The position numbers and the translations under genes were made by a program. 64,000 nt of DNA from an uncultured Clostridium sp. (GTDB lineage: Bacteria; Bacillota; Clostridia; TANB77; CAG-508): the NCBI GenBank assembly GCA_948469655.1, contig CAOKMF010000005.1:34409-98408 (forward strand), written 5' to 3'. Below, one piece after another: positions 34,563-44,235 of the stretch. Each line of letters starts with the position of its first letter. The first letter of the stretch is position 1. The notes below the pieces were generated by a model, which was not told the DNA's origin, did no database searches, and saw only the letters and a program-made list of their open reading frames with translations.

Positions 34563-36723
34563 ATGGAAAAAATTATCGAAATAATTGCAAGTGAATTGCA
34601 AATAAAAAAGTTTCAAGTAGAAAATACTGTAAAATTAATTGATGAAGGAAATACTATTCCCTTTATTGCAAGATATAGAAAAGAAGCTACTGGGAATCTA
34701 AGTGATGAAGTTTTAAGAAACTTAAATGATAGACTTAACTATTTAAAAAATCTTGAAAAAAGAAAAGAAGAAGTTATTAACTCTATTGAAGAACAAGGAA
34801 AACTCACAGACGAGATTTCAAAAAAGGTAGAAAATGCTATTACTTTAGCAGAAGTTGAAGATATTTATAGACCATATAAGCAAAAGAAGAAAACAAGAGC
34901 TACAATCGCAAAAGCAAAAGGGCTAGAGCCTTTGAGTATAATTATTTACCTTCAAAATGAAACTAGGGATATAGAAAAAATTTCTCTTGAATATGTTAAC
35001 CCTGAAAAAGAGGTACACTCAGTAGAAGAAGCAATTTCAGGAGCTTTAGACATTATTGCAGAAAATATATCAGACAATGCAGATTACAGAAAGCACATAA
35101 AAAAATTATATTATAGAGAAGGTTTTATAGTATCAAAAGCTTCAAATGAAGATGAAAAAACTAATTATGAAATGTATTATGATTATAGAGAAAAAATTAG
35201 CCAAATTCCAAGTCATAGGATACTTGCAATTAATAGGGGTGAAAAAGAAGAAGCTTTAAAAATAAAACTTGAAAAACCAGAAGAAAAAATCATAGAATAT
35301 ATGGAAAATGACATTATAAATGGAAAAACTCAGTTTGAGGAAATGCTAAAAGAAACTATACTAGATTCTTTCAAAAGGCTAATAGAACCTTCTGTTGAAA
35401 GAGAAATACGTTCCGATTTAACAGAAAAAGCAGAAATCCAGGCAATAAAGGTGTTTGGTAAAAATGCAAAACAGCTTCTACTTGGTGCTCCAATAAAACG
35501 GAAAAACTGTTATGGGCTTTGACCCAGCATATAGAACAGGTTGCAAAATTGCTGTAATTGATGAAACTGGCAAGGTATTAGATACTGAAACTGTATACCC
35601 TACTGCTCCACAAAATGATGCAGAAGGTGCAAAAGAAAAGCTTTTAAAGCTAATAAAAAAAGATAAAGTTGATATGATAGCAATTGGAAATGGTACTGCA
35701 TCTAGAGAGTCTGAAATGTTTGTCTCAGATATGATAAAATTGGCTGATAGAGAAGTTAATTATGCAATAGTCAGTGAAGCTGGTGCTTCAGTTTATTCTG
35801 CTTCAAAACTTGCAACAGAAGAATATCCTGATATTAACGTATCTATTAGGGGTGCTATATCAATTGCAAGACGTCTTCAAGATCCGCTTTGTGAACTCGT
35901 TAAAATAGATCCTAAGGCAATTGGTGTTGGACAGTACCAACATGATGTTAATCAAAAGATACTAGGCGACAGTCTAACTGGTGTTGTAGAAGACGCAGTA
36001 AATAAGGTAGGTGTTGATATTAATACTTCAACTCCTTCTCTTCTATCTTATGTATCTGGAATTAATTCAGGAATTGCAAAGAACATTATAAAATATAGAG
36101 ATGAAAATGGTAAATTCAAAAATAGAAAAGAATTTCTAAAAGTTCCTAAACTTCGGAAAAGCAGCTTTTGAGCAATGTTCAGGTTTCTTAAGAATACTAG
36201 ACCGGTGACAATGCTTTAGATATAACAGCTGTTCACCCAGATAATTACGAACAAACAGAAAAATTATTAAAAAATCTAGGCTTTGATAAAGAAGATTTAA
36301 GGAATAAAAAAAGATTGCAAGAATTAAAAGAAAAACTAAAAAATATTGATGTAGAAAAGACTGCAAAAGAACTAGAAATTGGAGCTATTACTCTTCAGGA
36401 TATAATAGCAGAGCTTATAAAGCCAGGCCGTGATCCAAGAGAAGAAATGCCAAAACCTATACTTAGGTCTGATGTACTAAAATTTGAAGATTTGGTAGAA
36501 GGCATGGTTTTAACTGGAACTATAAGAAATGTAATAGATTTTGGTGCATTTGTAGATATTGGTGTAAAACATGATCGGACTAATTCATATTTCAGAAATG
36601 AGTAACAAATTTATAAGACATCCATCTGAAATTGTTTCCGTTGGAGATATTGTAAAAGTTAAAGTTGTCAAAATAGATAAAGAAAGACAAAAAGCTTCTT
36701 TAAGTATGAAACTGGATGGATAA
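34563..36723 (+). CDS. tex: Tex-family RNA-binding transcription accessory protein
   Basis: 718 aa with four CGGN sites at residues 313 (35499-35502), 531 (36154-36157), 547 (36203-36206) and 671 (36576-36579). The order is the usual Tex layout: N-terminal helical region (IPFIARYRKEATGNLSDE), YqgF-like domain (VMGFDPAYRTGCKIAVID), helix-hairpin-helix (LGKAAFEQCSGFLRILDGDN, built by sites 531 and 547), and a C-terminal S1 domain (VKHDGLIHISEMS, site 671). At site 547 the next zero-frame codon is a stop (CGG TGA); the others have no stop nearby. Binds RNA and influences transcription. Confidence 0.95.
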
Positions 36724-36725
36724 AC

Positions 36726-36760
36726 AAAAAATCTCTCGATTAATTCGAGAGATTTTTTTA
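36726..36760. terminator. Bidirectional hairpin terminator between tex and divIVA
   Basis: AAAAAATCTCTCGA pairs with TCGAGAGATTTTTT around TTAAT, with T runs on both strands. Confidence 0.85.
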
Positions 36761-37199
36761 ACTATTTTTTAATAATTCTAATTGTGAAACAAGTAATGAT
36801 TCCATTTTAGCTTTATAATTTGCTATTTGGTCTTTCAAATCTTGCAATTCTCTTTGCTTTGTAAGTATTGATGCATCAATGTTTGAGATTTGAGACTGTG
36901 CCGCACTTTGTGCATTACTTAACACTTTATCTGCTTCTACTCTAGCAGAATTTTTAATTTCTTCTGCTGCATTTTGTGCCATAAGTAATGTACTTTGTAA
37001 TGTTGATTCCATTTGCCTATATTTTTCAACTTCTGCATTAAGACTCTCTATTTTATTTTTTGCTTCTGTTGCTTCTTTATATATTTTTTCATAATCTATT
37101 GTTAATTCGTCTAAAAAATCATCTACTTCTTCTGTGCTATATCCGATTTAGCGCTCTCTTTGAAAATTTTTTATTTTCAATATCTAATGGTGTAATCAT
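36758..37199 (-). CDS. divIVA: DivIVA-family cell-division/polarity protein
   Basis: 146 aa with one CGGN site at residue 19 (37142-37145). The N-terminal membrane-binding signature is MITPLDIENKKFSKRALNGY followed by STEEVDDFLDEL; its invariant Gly-Tyr is exactly the CGGN site. The rest is a long coiled coil. ATG 37199 has GGGAG at nine bases; another in-frame ATG six bases upstream is too close. Neighbour of sepF, as in many Gram-positive division clusters. Directs septum placement and pole growth. Confidence 0.93.
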
Positions 37200-37283
37200 A
37201 TTCATTTTCTCCCTTCAAAGTAATTATGTACAAGAAAAGCGAAACTTAATATACTATTTCGCCTTTTTTATGATTTTTTATAA

Positions 37284-37742
37284 TTATTTAAGCCATGATA
37301 CTGAAAGTTTTGATTTAACTTCGTCTCTACCCATTTCATTAGCTATATCATAATTTGCTGGCGCAACTAAAAATATTGAATTAGATACTTTTTGTATATG
37401 CCCATTTAATGCACAAACACTACCGCTTATGAAATCTACTATTCTTCTTGCTATATCTTTATTTACATATTCAAGATTAACTATACAAGATTTTCTTTCA
37501 ACTAAATATTGACAAATCTCTTCTGACTGTTCAAAAGTAGATGGTTGAGATATAACCATTTTTACTTGATTTCCTTGTGGCATATCTACGACTTTACCTT
37601 TATTTCTACCAAATAATCTTCTTCCTTCTTCCTCTTCATCTTCTTCTTGTTCATAGTCATAATTTTCTACTTCTTCTTCCTCTTCATCTTGTTCTACGCC
37701 AATGAAATTCCAAAATTTATTCATTAAATTGCTCCCAGCCAT
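37284..37742 (-). CDS. sepF: Cell-division protein SepF
   Basis: 152 aa, uninterrupted. Amphipathic N terminus (NLMNKFWNFIGV) that binds membrane, then a very acidic linker (residues 17-41), then the SepF fold with VKMVISQPSTFEQSEEICQY and RIVDFISGSVCALNG. Tethers FtsZ to the membrane. Located 84 bp before divIVA on the same strand. No CGGN site. Confidence 0.93.
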   Translation of the reverse strand: MAGSNLMNKFWNFIGVEQDEEEEEVENYDYEQEEDEEEEGRRLFGRNKGKVVDMPQGNQVKMVISQPSTFEQSEEICQYLVERKSCIVNLEYVNKDIARRIVDFISGSVCALNGHIQKVSNSIFLVAPANYDIANEMGRDEVKSKLSVSWLK

Positions 37743-37869
37743 TCTAATATAACCTCCTAATTTTTCCTTTGTAATTTTCTATTAATAGTATCTTATTTTT
37801 GAGGTGATTTGTCAATAGTTTTTTATGATTGTAATGTTTTTTTAATTTTTTTGTAATAATTTTGTAATA

Positions 37870-39120
37870 TTATTTTCTTGGATTTACTATTATTTCATCA
37901 TAGAGGCTTATTTTCTTCATACTATATATCTCTTCTTCATCATATCCAAGCTCTGATAATTCTTCAGACGAATAATTTCTTATTATTGAGTAATTTTTGT
38001 TTTGTTTTAAGATTTTTATTAGAATTTTGTCTTTATATCCCGCTCTGTTTCTTAAGACAAAGCTTTCCGCTCCTTCTTCTATTATAGCCGAATTTACAAT
38101 TTTTAAACCTTCAGTACTCCACCAAATTACATCTACTGATATTTTTCTATATGCAATCAAATCTTCTACTGCTTTATTTGTCTTAAGTATTATCATAACA
38201 TCTCCGGTCTTCTTGCTGAACTATTTGTTCAATATCAGCATCTATTTCTCTTGTGTCTGATAACCTTAAAGTAACAGTTTGCCCGTACTACACTATTATG
38301 CGCTTCTTCTGAATTTAAGAACACAACAATATAACATTTAAAATTATTTACAATCTTTCCGAGAATTTGTACTTCTACCTATTGTTTGCCCCGTTTTTAA
38401 GTTGTAACTTTCTAAAAGTTCTTTATTAAATTTAGAAAAATTATTAGGCGATAAATCTTCTTCAAACCCGGTCTACTCTATAAGATATAATCCCACTCAT
38501 ATCCGCCTTTATGTATTCTTGTCCATTGTTTAGCTCTTCTTCATATTTTCTTCTTTGCTCAATTAATTTATTAATATGAGAACCGGCTGGACTAAGTTCT
38601 CCTGCAATTTTGGCTTTTTTTATCAATATTTCAGATATATCGTCCTTATACTCTGCTAGCTCCTTTATATTATTACTTGAAAGTGATTTTATAAGTAATG
38701 CTTCTAATTGTTTGTCAAGAAGCTGAATATCTGCAGGATATGTACCTTTTTGTCCAGCAAGTGCTTCACCGAATTTCTATATCTAGTTTAGCTATTTCTT
38801 CCTTTAAGCTGTCTTCATTATTGCTATAATATCTAAATACATTTTCTCCTTTTGATACTTTTTCCCCTTCTGCTTTTATTTCTACTAAACCATTTTTATA
38901 ATTTTCACCAGATAATACACTTTCTTCTCTTACAATATATCCGATATGTTGTTTCTTCTTGATATATTTTTCCATTTTCAACAGCAAATACATTAGTCGG
39001 CTGTATTATAAGCTGTATTAACCCATACAAAAAAGAAAGGAGCAAAATAGCTACAAATACAAGTGTTAACAATATAGGTATTTTTTTATTTAGATTATTA
39101 CTTCTATTGTTTTCACTCAT
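37870..39120 (-). CDS. HlyD-like membrane-fusion family protein
   Basis: 414 aa with six CGGN sites at residues 60 (38940-38943), 117 (38768-38771), 217 (38467-38470, CGGG), 253 (38358-38361), 278 (38282-38285, CGGG) and 304 (38203-38206). An N-terminal membrane helix at about residues 13-35 is followed by a split lipoyl/biotinyl-like beta region (VEIKAEGEKVSKGENVFRYY), a coiled-coil hairpin (residues about 95-190) and beta strands near VVGQTVTLRLSD. This resembles HlyD/efflux adaptor proteins, found as single genes beside sepF in several Clostridia. The only two CGGG sites of the window are here. It precedes sepF and follows miaA on the same strand. Confidence 0.8.
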
Positions 39121-39142
39121 ATTTTATAGTTTCATCCCTTTC

Positions 39143-40069
39143 TTAAGTACAAGATAATTGGGTTATCTTTTGTATGTTTTTATCTATTCCATCTTGCATG
39201 TTAAGCCAAACCCCACCTTGATTTTTTCTAAACCATGTTAGTTGCCTTTTTGCATATCTTCTTGTCTCTTGCTTTATTTTTTCTATCATTTCAGATTTAG
39301 TAATTAGTCCATCTAGATATTCTTTTGTTTCTTTATACCCAAGAGCCTGCATTGCTGTTGAAATCTCTTCATATTTCTTTAAAATACTTTTTACTTCTTC
39401 TATTAAGCCTTGTTCTATCATCAAATCTACTCTTTTATTTATTCTATCATACAATACTTCTCTATCCATATTTGTGATAAATAATTTATAATCAAATTCT
39501 ATTCCATTTTTCTTCGAATCCGCTTCTTGTTCAGTTTTTGTTTTTCCTGTTTCTTTATATATTTCAAGAACTCTAATTATTCTTTTTTTATCATTTCTTG
39601 AAATATTTTGCATGGCTTCTTTATCTATTTTTAAAGCTTCTTCATATAAAGTATCTAAACCTTCTTTTTCTGCTCTTTTCTCTAGATATTTTCTATAATC
39701 ACTATCAATAGTTGTTTCTTTGTAATCAATACCGATTCACGAGTGAATTAATATAAAGTCCGTGTACCACCGAACAACAATTGGAACTTTTCCTTTTTCT
39801 ATAACTGTTTTTATTGCCTCTATTGCCTCTTTTTTATATCTTGCAACACTATATCTTTCATTTGGCTCTACAAAATCTAGCATATAATGAGTAATTCCTT
39901 GCATTTCCTCTTTAGTAGGCTTTGCACTTCCGATATCCATATATTTATATATTTGCATAGAATCTGCAGAGATAATTTCTCCATTTATTTTTTTTGCAAG
40001 TTCGATAGATAGAGCCGTTTTACCTGATGCTGTTGGTCCTGCAATAACTATTACTTTATCTTTTATCAT
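39143..40069 (-). CDS. miaA: tRNA dimethylallyltransferase MiaA
   Basis: 307 aa with three CGGN sites at residues 100, 103 and 112 (39769-39772, 39759-39762, 39731-39734), all within 42 bp. The first two give the invariant motif VGGTGLYI. P-loop [18 protein letters not shown] at the N terminus and [17 protein letters not shown] follow family expectation. Adds dimethylallyl to A37 of tRNAs reading U-starting codons, which affects reading-frame maintenance. Lies 22 bp before the HlyD-like gene. Confidence 0.95.
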
Positions 40070-40091
40070 ATTTCCTTCTTCCTGTTTTTAT

Positions 40092-40512
40092 CTATCCTAA
40101 AAGACTTTGAATAAATCCACCTATATAATTTGTCTCAAAAATAAGCATTATTATGAAAATTACTAGGAGAATTATTATACGCTTTCCTGCTTTGCTTGTA
40201 TCTATAATTTTGTCTTTTACTTTTCCAAACACATTTCCAAGTGTACCAAGAACTACCATACTATTAATTGGTGTAAATATCCATTTCATAACTGATGTAA
40301 CATCATTTAATGCTTGTTCATTTTTTGCATTTAATCCCGTTTCACCAATCTTACAAATTATTGACGTAAGCAGATACATTATTATTGTTCCGAACAACTA
40401 TATAAATAATCCTTTTACTTTTCTCATATGAATTTGTATTATGATATATGGTTACACATGATATAGCAAATATTATAAATGCAATTACCTTTACTATTGT
40501 AACTACTGTCAT
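40092..40512 (-). CDS. Multi-pass membrane protein, unknown family
   Basis: 139 aa with one CGGN site at residue 41 (40389-40392), inside the second hydrophobic segment IIYIVVGTIIMYLLTSII. Four predicted membrane helices: about residues 3-20, 34-52, 76-92 and 112-130. The gene lies between mutL and miaA, all on one strand. No catalytic motif seen and no family recognised. Confidence 0.7.
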
Positions 40513-40544
40513 TTATTATTCCTCCTAAATCCTCTTCTTATTTC

Positions 40545-43138
40545 TTACTTTCTTCTTGCAAATTTCTTTTCAATATCCATTTTGCTAAGTTTTATAGCTG
40601 TTGGTCTTCCATGTGGGCAAGTAAATGGATTTGGAAGCTTAAGTAATTCATCAAGCAAACTTTCTACTTCATCCTCAGTAAGCGCCATATTTGCTTTTAC
40701 AGCTGCTTTACAAGCAATTGTTGCAATAAATCTTTCTTCTATTTCTTGTTTTGCAGTTCTTGCAACAGTATTTATTTCATCTAATGTTTCTAAGAATAAG
40801 TCTTTTGTATCTAAGTCTAAGCAAATATTAGGTACTCCTGTAAGTTTTATAGTATTTTCTCCAAATTCCTCTAGTACAAATCCTGCTTTTTCAAACTTGT
40901 CCATATTTTCTCTTGCTATATCCATTTCTTTGTGTGTCAAAGTTATTACATCTGGAAGTAGCATAAGCTGTGAATCTTTATCTTCATCTGAATAATAATT
41001 TTGTTTTACTTTTTCATACATTATCCTTTCATGTGCTGCATGTTGATCTAAAATATATAATTCGTCTTTTATTTCTAATATAATATATGTTCTAAATGCA
41101 ATCCCAATAAATTTATATGGCACTTTATCTTTAAATTCTTCATCTTCTTCAAATAAATTAATATTGCTGTTTACTATATCATTTGCAGTATAATCTTCTT
41201 TTCCCTCATTATTTTCTGTAGCCTTTGCCTTGTTTCCAAAAATCTGTACATACATATCGTCAAATTGTCCAGCAGGAACATTTTGAACACTACTACCTTT
41301 ACTTTGCTCACGTAATATATTTAAAAGTATGTCTCCTGGCTTTTGTCCTTCTGTATTAATTTTATCTTCACTAGAACTTGCTTCTTTTGTATTTGGTATT
41401 TCTGTATTTTTTACTGCTTCTTGTATTTCTTCAGTATTTATAACTTTTGTTTCATAGTTTTCATCACTCTCTAAAGTTAGATTACTTAATGTATTGTCTG
41501 TTAGTATTTCTGAATTCGAATTTTCTTCATTTTTAGGTGGCACAAGTGTAAAATTTGAAAATGTTTCATCAAATGAATACTTTTTCTCTTCTGTTTTTTT
41601 GTTTAATGATTTTCTCCATTCAGGTATTTCTTCTTCATTAGAGATTCTTTCCACTGTATCTACTGTATTTGTATTTTCATTTTCTAATGCATTTGTTTCA
41701 TTTTTCTTAGATGCTTCTGCTATTTTAGATATTTTCTCTCTTATTTGTTCAGCAGTAAGATTTTTTCCCATTTGCATAAATTCATTTATTGTATTTTTAA
41801 TTGCCTCTTCATTATTAATTGGTTCTAGAGCAGTTTCATTTAAATTTGTTTCAAAGCTATCCACACTATTTTTTGTTTCTACTATTTTAGGTGTGTTTAC
41901 ACTTTCTTGTAAATTCTTGTCCCCTACATCATTTGAAAACTCATTTTCGGCATTTTGACTAGCATCACTTAAACTATTCTTACTATTATAAATACTTTCA
42001 ATCAAATTTTCTCCCTCATCAGCATTTTTAGCAATTTTTCTAAATAATCCTGCGAGTCCAGAATTTGTCTCTTGTTCTTCTCCCATTTTTCCTCCTTCAA
42101 CACTTTCGTTTTTTACTCCTAACTGCGAACCTGAATTTGCAATTAGTTCTGCTTTTAAAAGAGTATCTTGTATTCCACAATATACTGCTTTAAATACCTT
42201 TTGTTCTTCCTCAAATCTAACTTCGAGTTTAGCTGGATGCACATTTACATCTACCTTATTTGGATCCATTTCTATATTCAAAATCAAAAAACCAAATTTT
42301 CCTATTGGTATCATTCCCTTAAATGCTTTTTCTGCTCCACCTGATAGTATTCTATCTTTTACATATCTTTTATTCACAAAGAAAATTTGATTTGACCTAT
42401 TTGACCTTGCAATCTCTGGTTTTCCTACAACTCCTGTGATTTTTATCCCTTCAAATTCATAGTTTATATTTAAGCAAGCTGCAGAAACAGTTTTTCCATA
42501 TATACTATATATAACATTTTTAATGTCTCCATCTCCATTTGTTTGAATAACTGTTTTACCAGAACTTATAAATTTAAATGATATTTCAGGATGTACTAAA
42601 GCAAGCCTTGTAATTATATCTTCTATATATCCGAGCTTCTGTATAATCTTTTTTTAGGAACTTATATCTTACTGGTGTATTAAAGAAAAGTTCATTTACT
42701 GTTATAGAAGTTCCTGTTCTTGCTCCAACTTCTGTTACTTCCTTAACATCTCCACCTTCTACAATAATCTTATATCCAGTATCCCCATTTTCTGTTTTAG
42801 ATATCATTTCTACCTTAGAAACTGCAGCAATACTTGCCAAAGCTTCACCTCTAAAACCCATAGACGTTACTTCATTTAAGTCATCTGCTGTTCTTATTTT
42901 AGAAGTTGCATGTCTTTCAAATGAAAGCTCTAGATCTTCTTTTTCAATTCCCTTTCCGTCATCTGTAACTCTTATATATGATATTCCGCCCATTTTTTAT
43001 TTCAACACTTATATTTTTTGCTCCTGCGTCTATTGAATTTTCCACCATTTCTTTTATTACTGATGCAGGTCTTTCTATTACTTCTCCTGCAGCTATTTTA
43101 TTTATAGTAAGTTCGTCTAAAACTACAATATTTCCCAT
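40545..43138 (-). CDS. mutL: DNA mismatch repair protein MutL, long-linker form
   Basis: 863 aa with two CGGN sites at residues 51 (42985-42988) and 169 (42630-42633). GHKL ATPase motifs: [26 protein letters not shown] (site 51 is the second Gly), RHATSKI and [10 protein letters not shown]. The C terminus has the endonuclease motif [12 protein letters not shown] and CPHGRPTAI, so this is a nicking MutL. Between them a very long Asn/Glu/Thr-rich low-complexity linker spans roughly residues 340-640, much longer than usual. MutS is not in the window. Confidence 0.94.
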
Positions 43139-43244
43139 ATATTTTTAGGTTCCTTTCTAATATGTTTATAACTCCATTTTTTCATATGATTATTCATATT
43201 AAATTATATCATTTAATGAAAAATTTGCAAGTATTTTTTCAGAT

Positions 43245-43273
43245 TTGATTTTTATGTAAATGTATGTTATAAT
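43245..43273 (+). promoter_or_regulatory. Sigma-A promoter for the DUF1836 gene
   Basis: TTGATT and TATAAT spaced by 17 bp, so the upstream in-frame ATG at 43274 would lie at the promoter itself and cannot be the start. Confidence 0.75.
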
Positions 43274-43315
43274 TTGATTTCAAGCAAGAAATTTGTAAAA
43301 GAATGGAGTAAAAAT

Positions 43316-43798
43316 ATGCATAACACAGTTTCAAGTTTTCATATACCTAGATGGAATGAGCTTCCTAATCTAGATTTATATTTAGACCAATTAGTTACAA
43401 TACTTGAAAAATATTTAAAAGAATATATAGGAAATAAAGATGAAACTATAATCACTAAAACTATGATTAATAACTACGTAAAGCAAGGTCTCATCAAGCC
43501 TCCTAGAAAGAAAAAGTATAACAGACTTCATATAGCGACATTGTTTGTTATATGCATTTTAAAACAAATTTATAGTATAAGTGATATAAACGAGCTTATA
43601 ATGCTTGCAATAAAAACTGCAAAATTTAATTCAGCTTACGACCAATTTTGTGAAGCATTAGAAAAAGCTATTCTTTATACATTTGAGGGAGTTGAATATA
43701 CAGCTTCCGACACATCATTTGAACAGTCTCTCCTAAAAAGCGCCGCTCAGTCATTTGCAAGTAAATTGTATGTAGAAAAAACATTTTTACATAAATAG
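43316..43798 (+). CDS. DUF1836-family protein
   Basis: 160 aa from ATG 43316, with GGAG upstream. Pattern of the DUF1836 (YkrK-like) family: IPRWNELPNLDLYLDQL, then TMINNYVKQGLIKPPRKKKYNR and HIATLFVICILKQIYSISDI. The central part looks like a MerR-type winged helix, so a DNA-binding regulator is possible. No CGGN site. Confidence 0.8.
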   Translation: MHNTVSSFHIPRWNELPNLDLYLDQLVTILEKYLKEYIGNKDETIITKTMINNYVKQGLIKPPRKKKYNRLHIATLFVICILKQIYSISDINELIMLAIKTAKFNSAYDQFCEALEKAILYTFEGVEYTASDTSFEQSLLKSAAQSFASKLYVEKTFLHK

Positions 43799-43826
43799 AC
43801 TTATTACAATAAAATTATATATAATA

Positions 43827-43855
43827 TTGACCTCCTTTTGTTTTTATGTTAATAT
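43827..43855 (+). promoter_or_regulatory. Probable promoter for the gene at 43898
   Basis: TTGACC and TAATAT with 17-bp spacing. Confidence 0.5.
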
Positions 43856-43897
43856 AAATTATATTAGCAAAAAGCTAAAAAGGAGGAGTAATTTTTT

Positions 43898-44170
43898 ATG
43901 AAACATTATTTAAACTTTGGTGCTATCGTTAACTTGAAGCATTGTATTGTTACATTAATCACTATTCCGCCGGATAAAGTAAGTCGGTGTCAAAAATGTG
44001 TTGAAGATTTGATTAAAACACATAATGGAACTATCCTATCTTCTTACACAATCCGAGACAACTCTAAGCGGTACAAAATTCTATTTGATGATAAAAAAAG
44101 GAATAGCTTTATAAATGGTTTTACCGAAGTTATCTCAGATGTAAAGTCTGATACTGCCAAAGTATCTTAA
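43898..44170 (+). CDS. Hypothetical protein of 90 aa
   Basis: 90 aa with a strong AAGGAGGAG ribosome site. Predicted ferredoxin-like or ACT-like alternation of strands and helices; one SRCQKC cysteine pair. No family recognised. Two in-frame CGG codons, at 43985-43987 and 44069-44071, are read as plain Arg; quadruplet reading at the first would stop after six codons. Codons end in C or G more often than in the large genes around it. Own promoter and terminator. Confidence 0.6.
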   Translation: MKHYLNFGAIVNLKHCIVTLITIPPDKVSRCQKCVEDLIKTHNGTILSSYTIRDNSKRYKILFDDKKRNSFINGFTEVISDVKSDTAKVS

Positions 44171-44200
44171 TTTAAAGAAAGGTAAGTTAATCGACAAACA

Positions 44201-44226
44201 TGCCACTCCTGTTTTGGAGTGGCACA
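44201..44226. terminator. Hairpin terminator
   Basis: TGCCACTCC pairs perfectly with GGAGTGGCA around TGTTTT. It lies between the 90-aa gene and the end of the UPF0182 gene. Confidence 0.8.
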
Positions 44227-44235
44227 TTTCTTAAT

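Noticed and set aside
36203..36209. prfB-like stop-assisted +1 frameshift at CGG TGA in tex
   Set aside because: Only this one site has a stop immediately after CGG; the other 81 do not, so a stop is not part of the mechanism.
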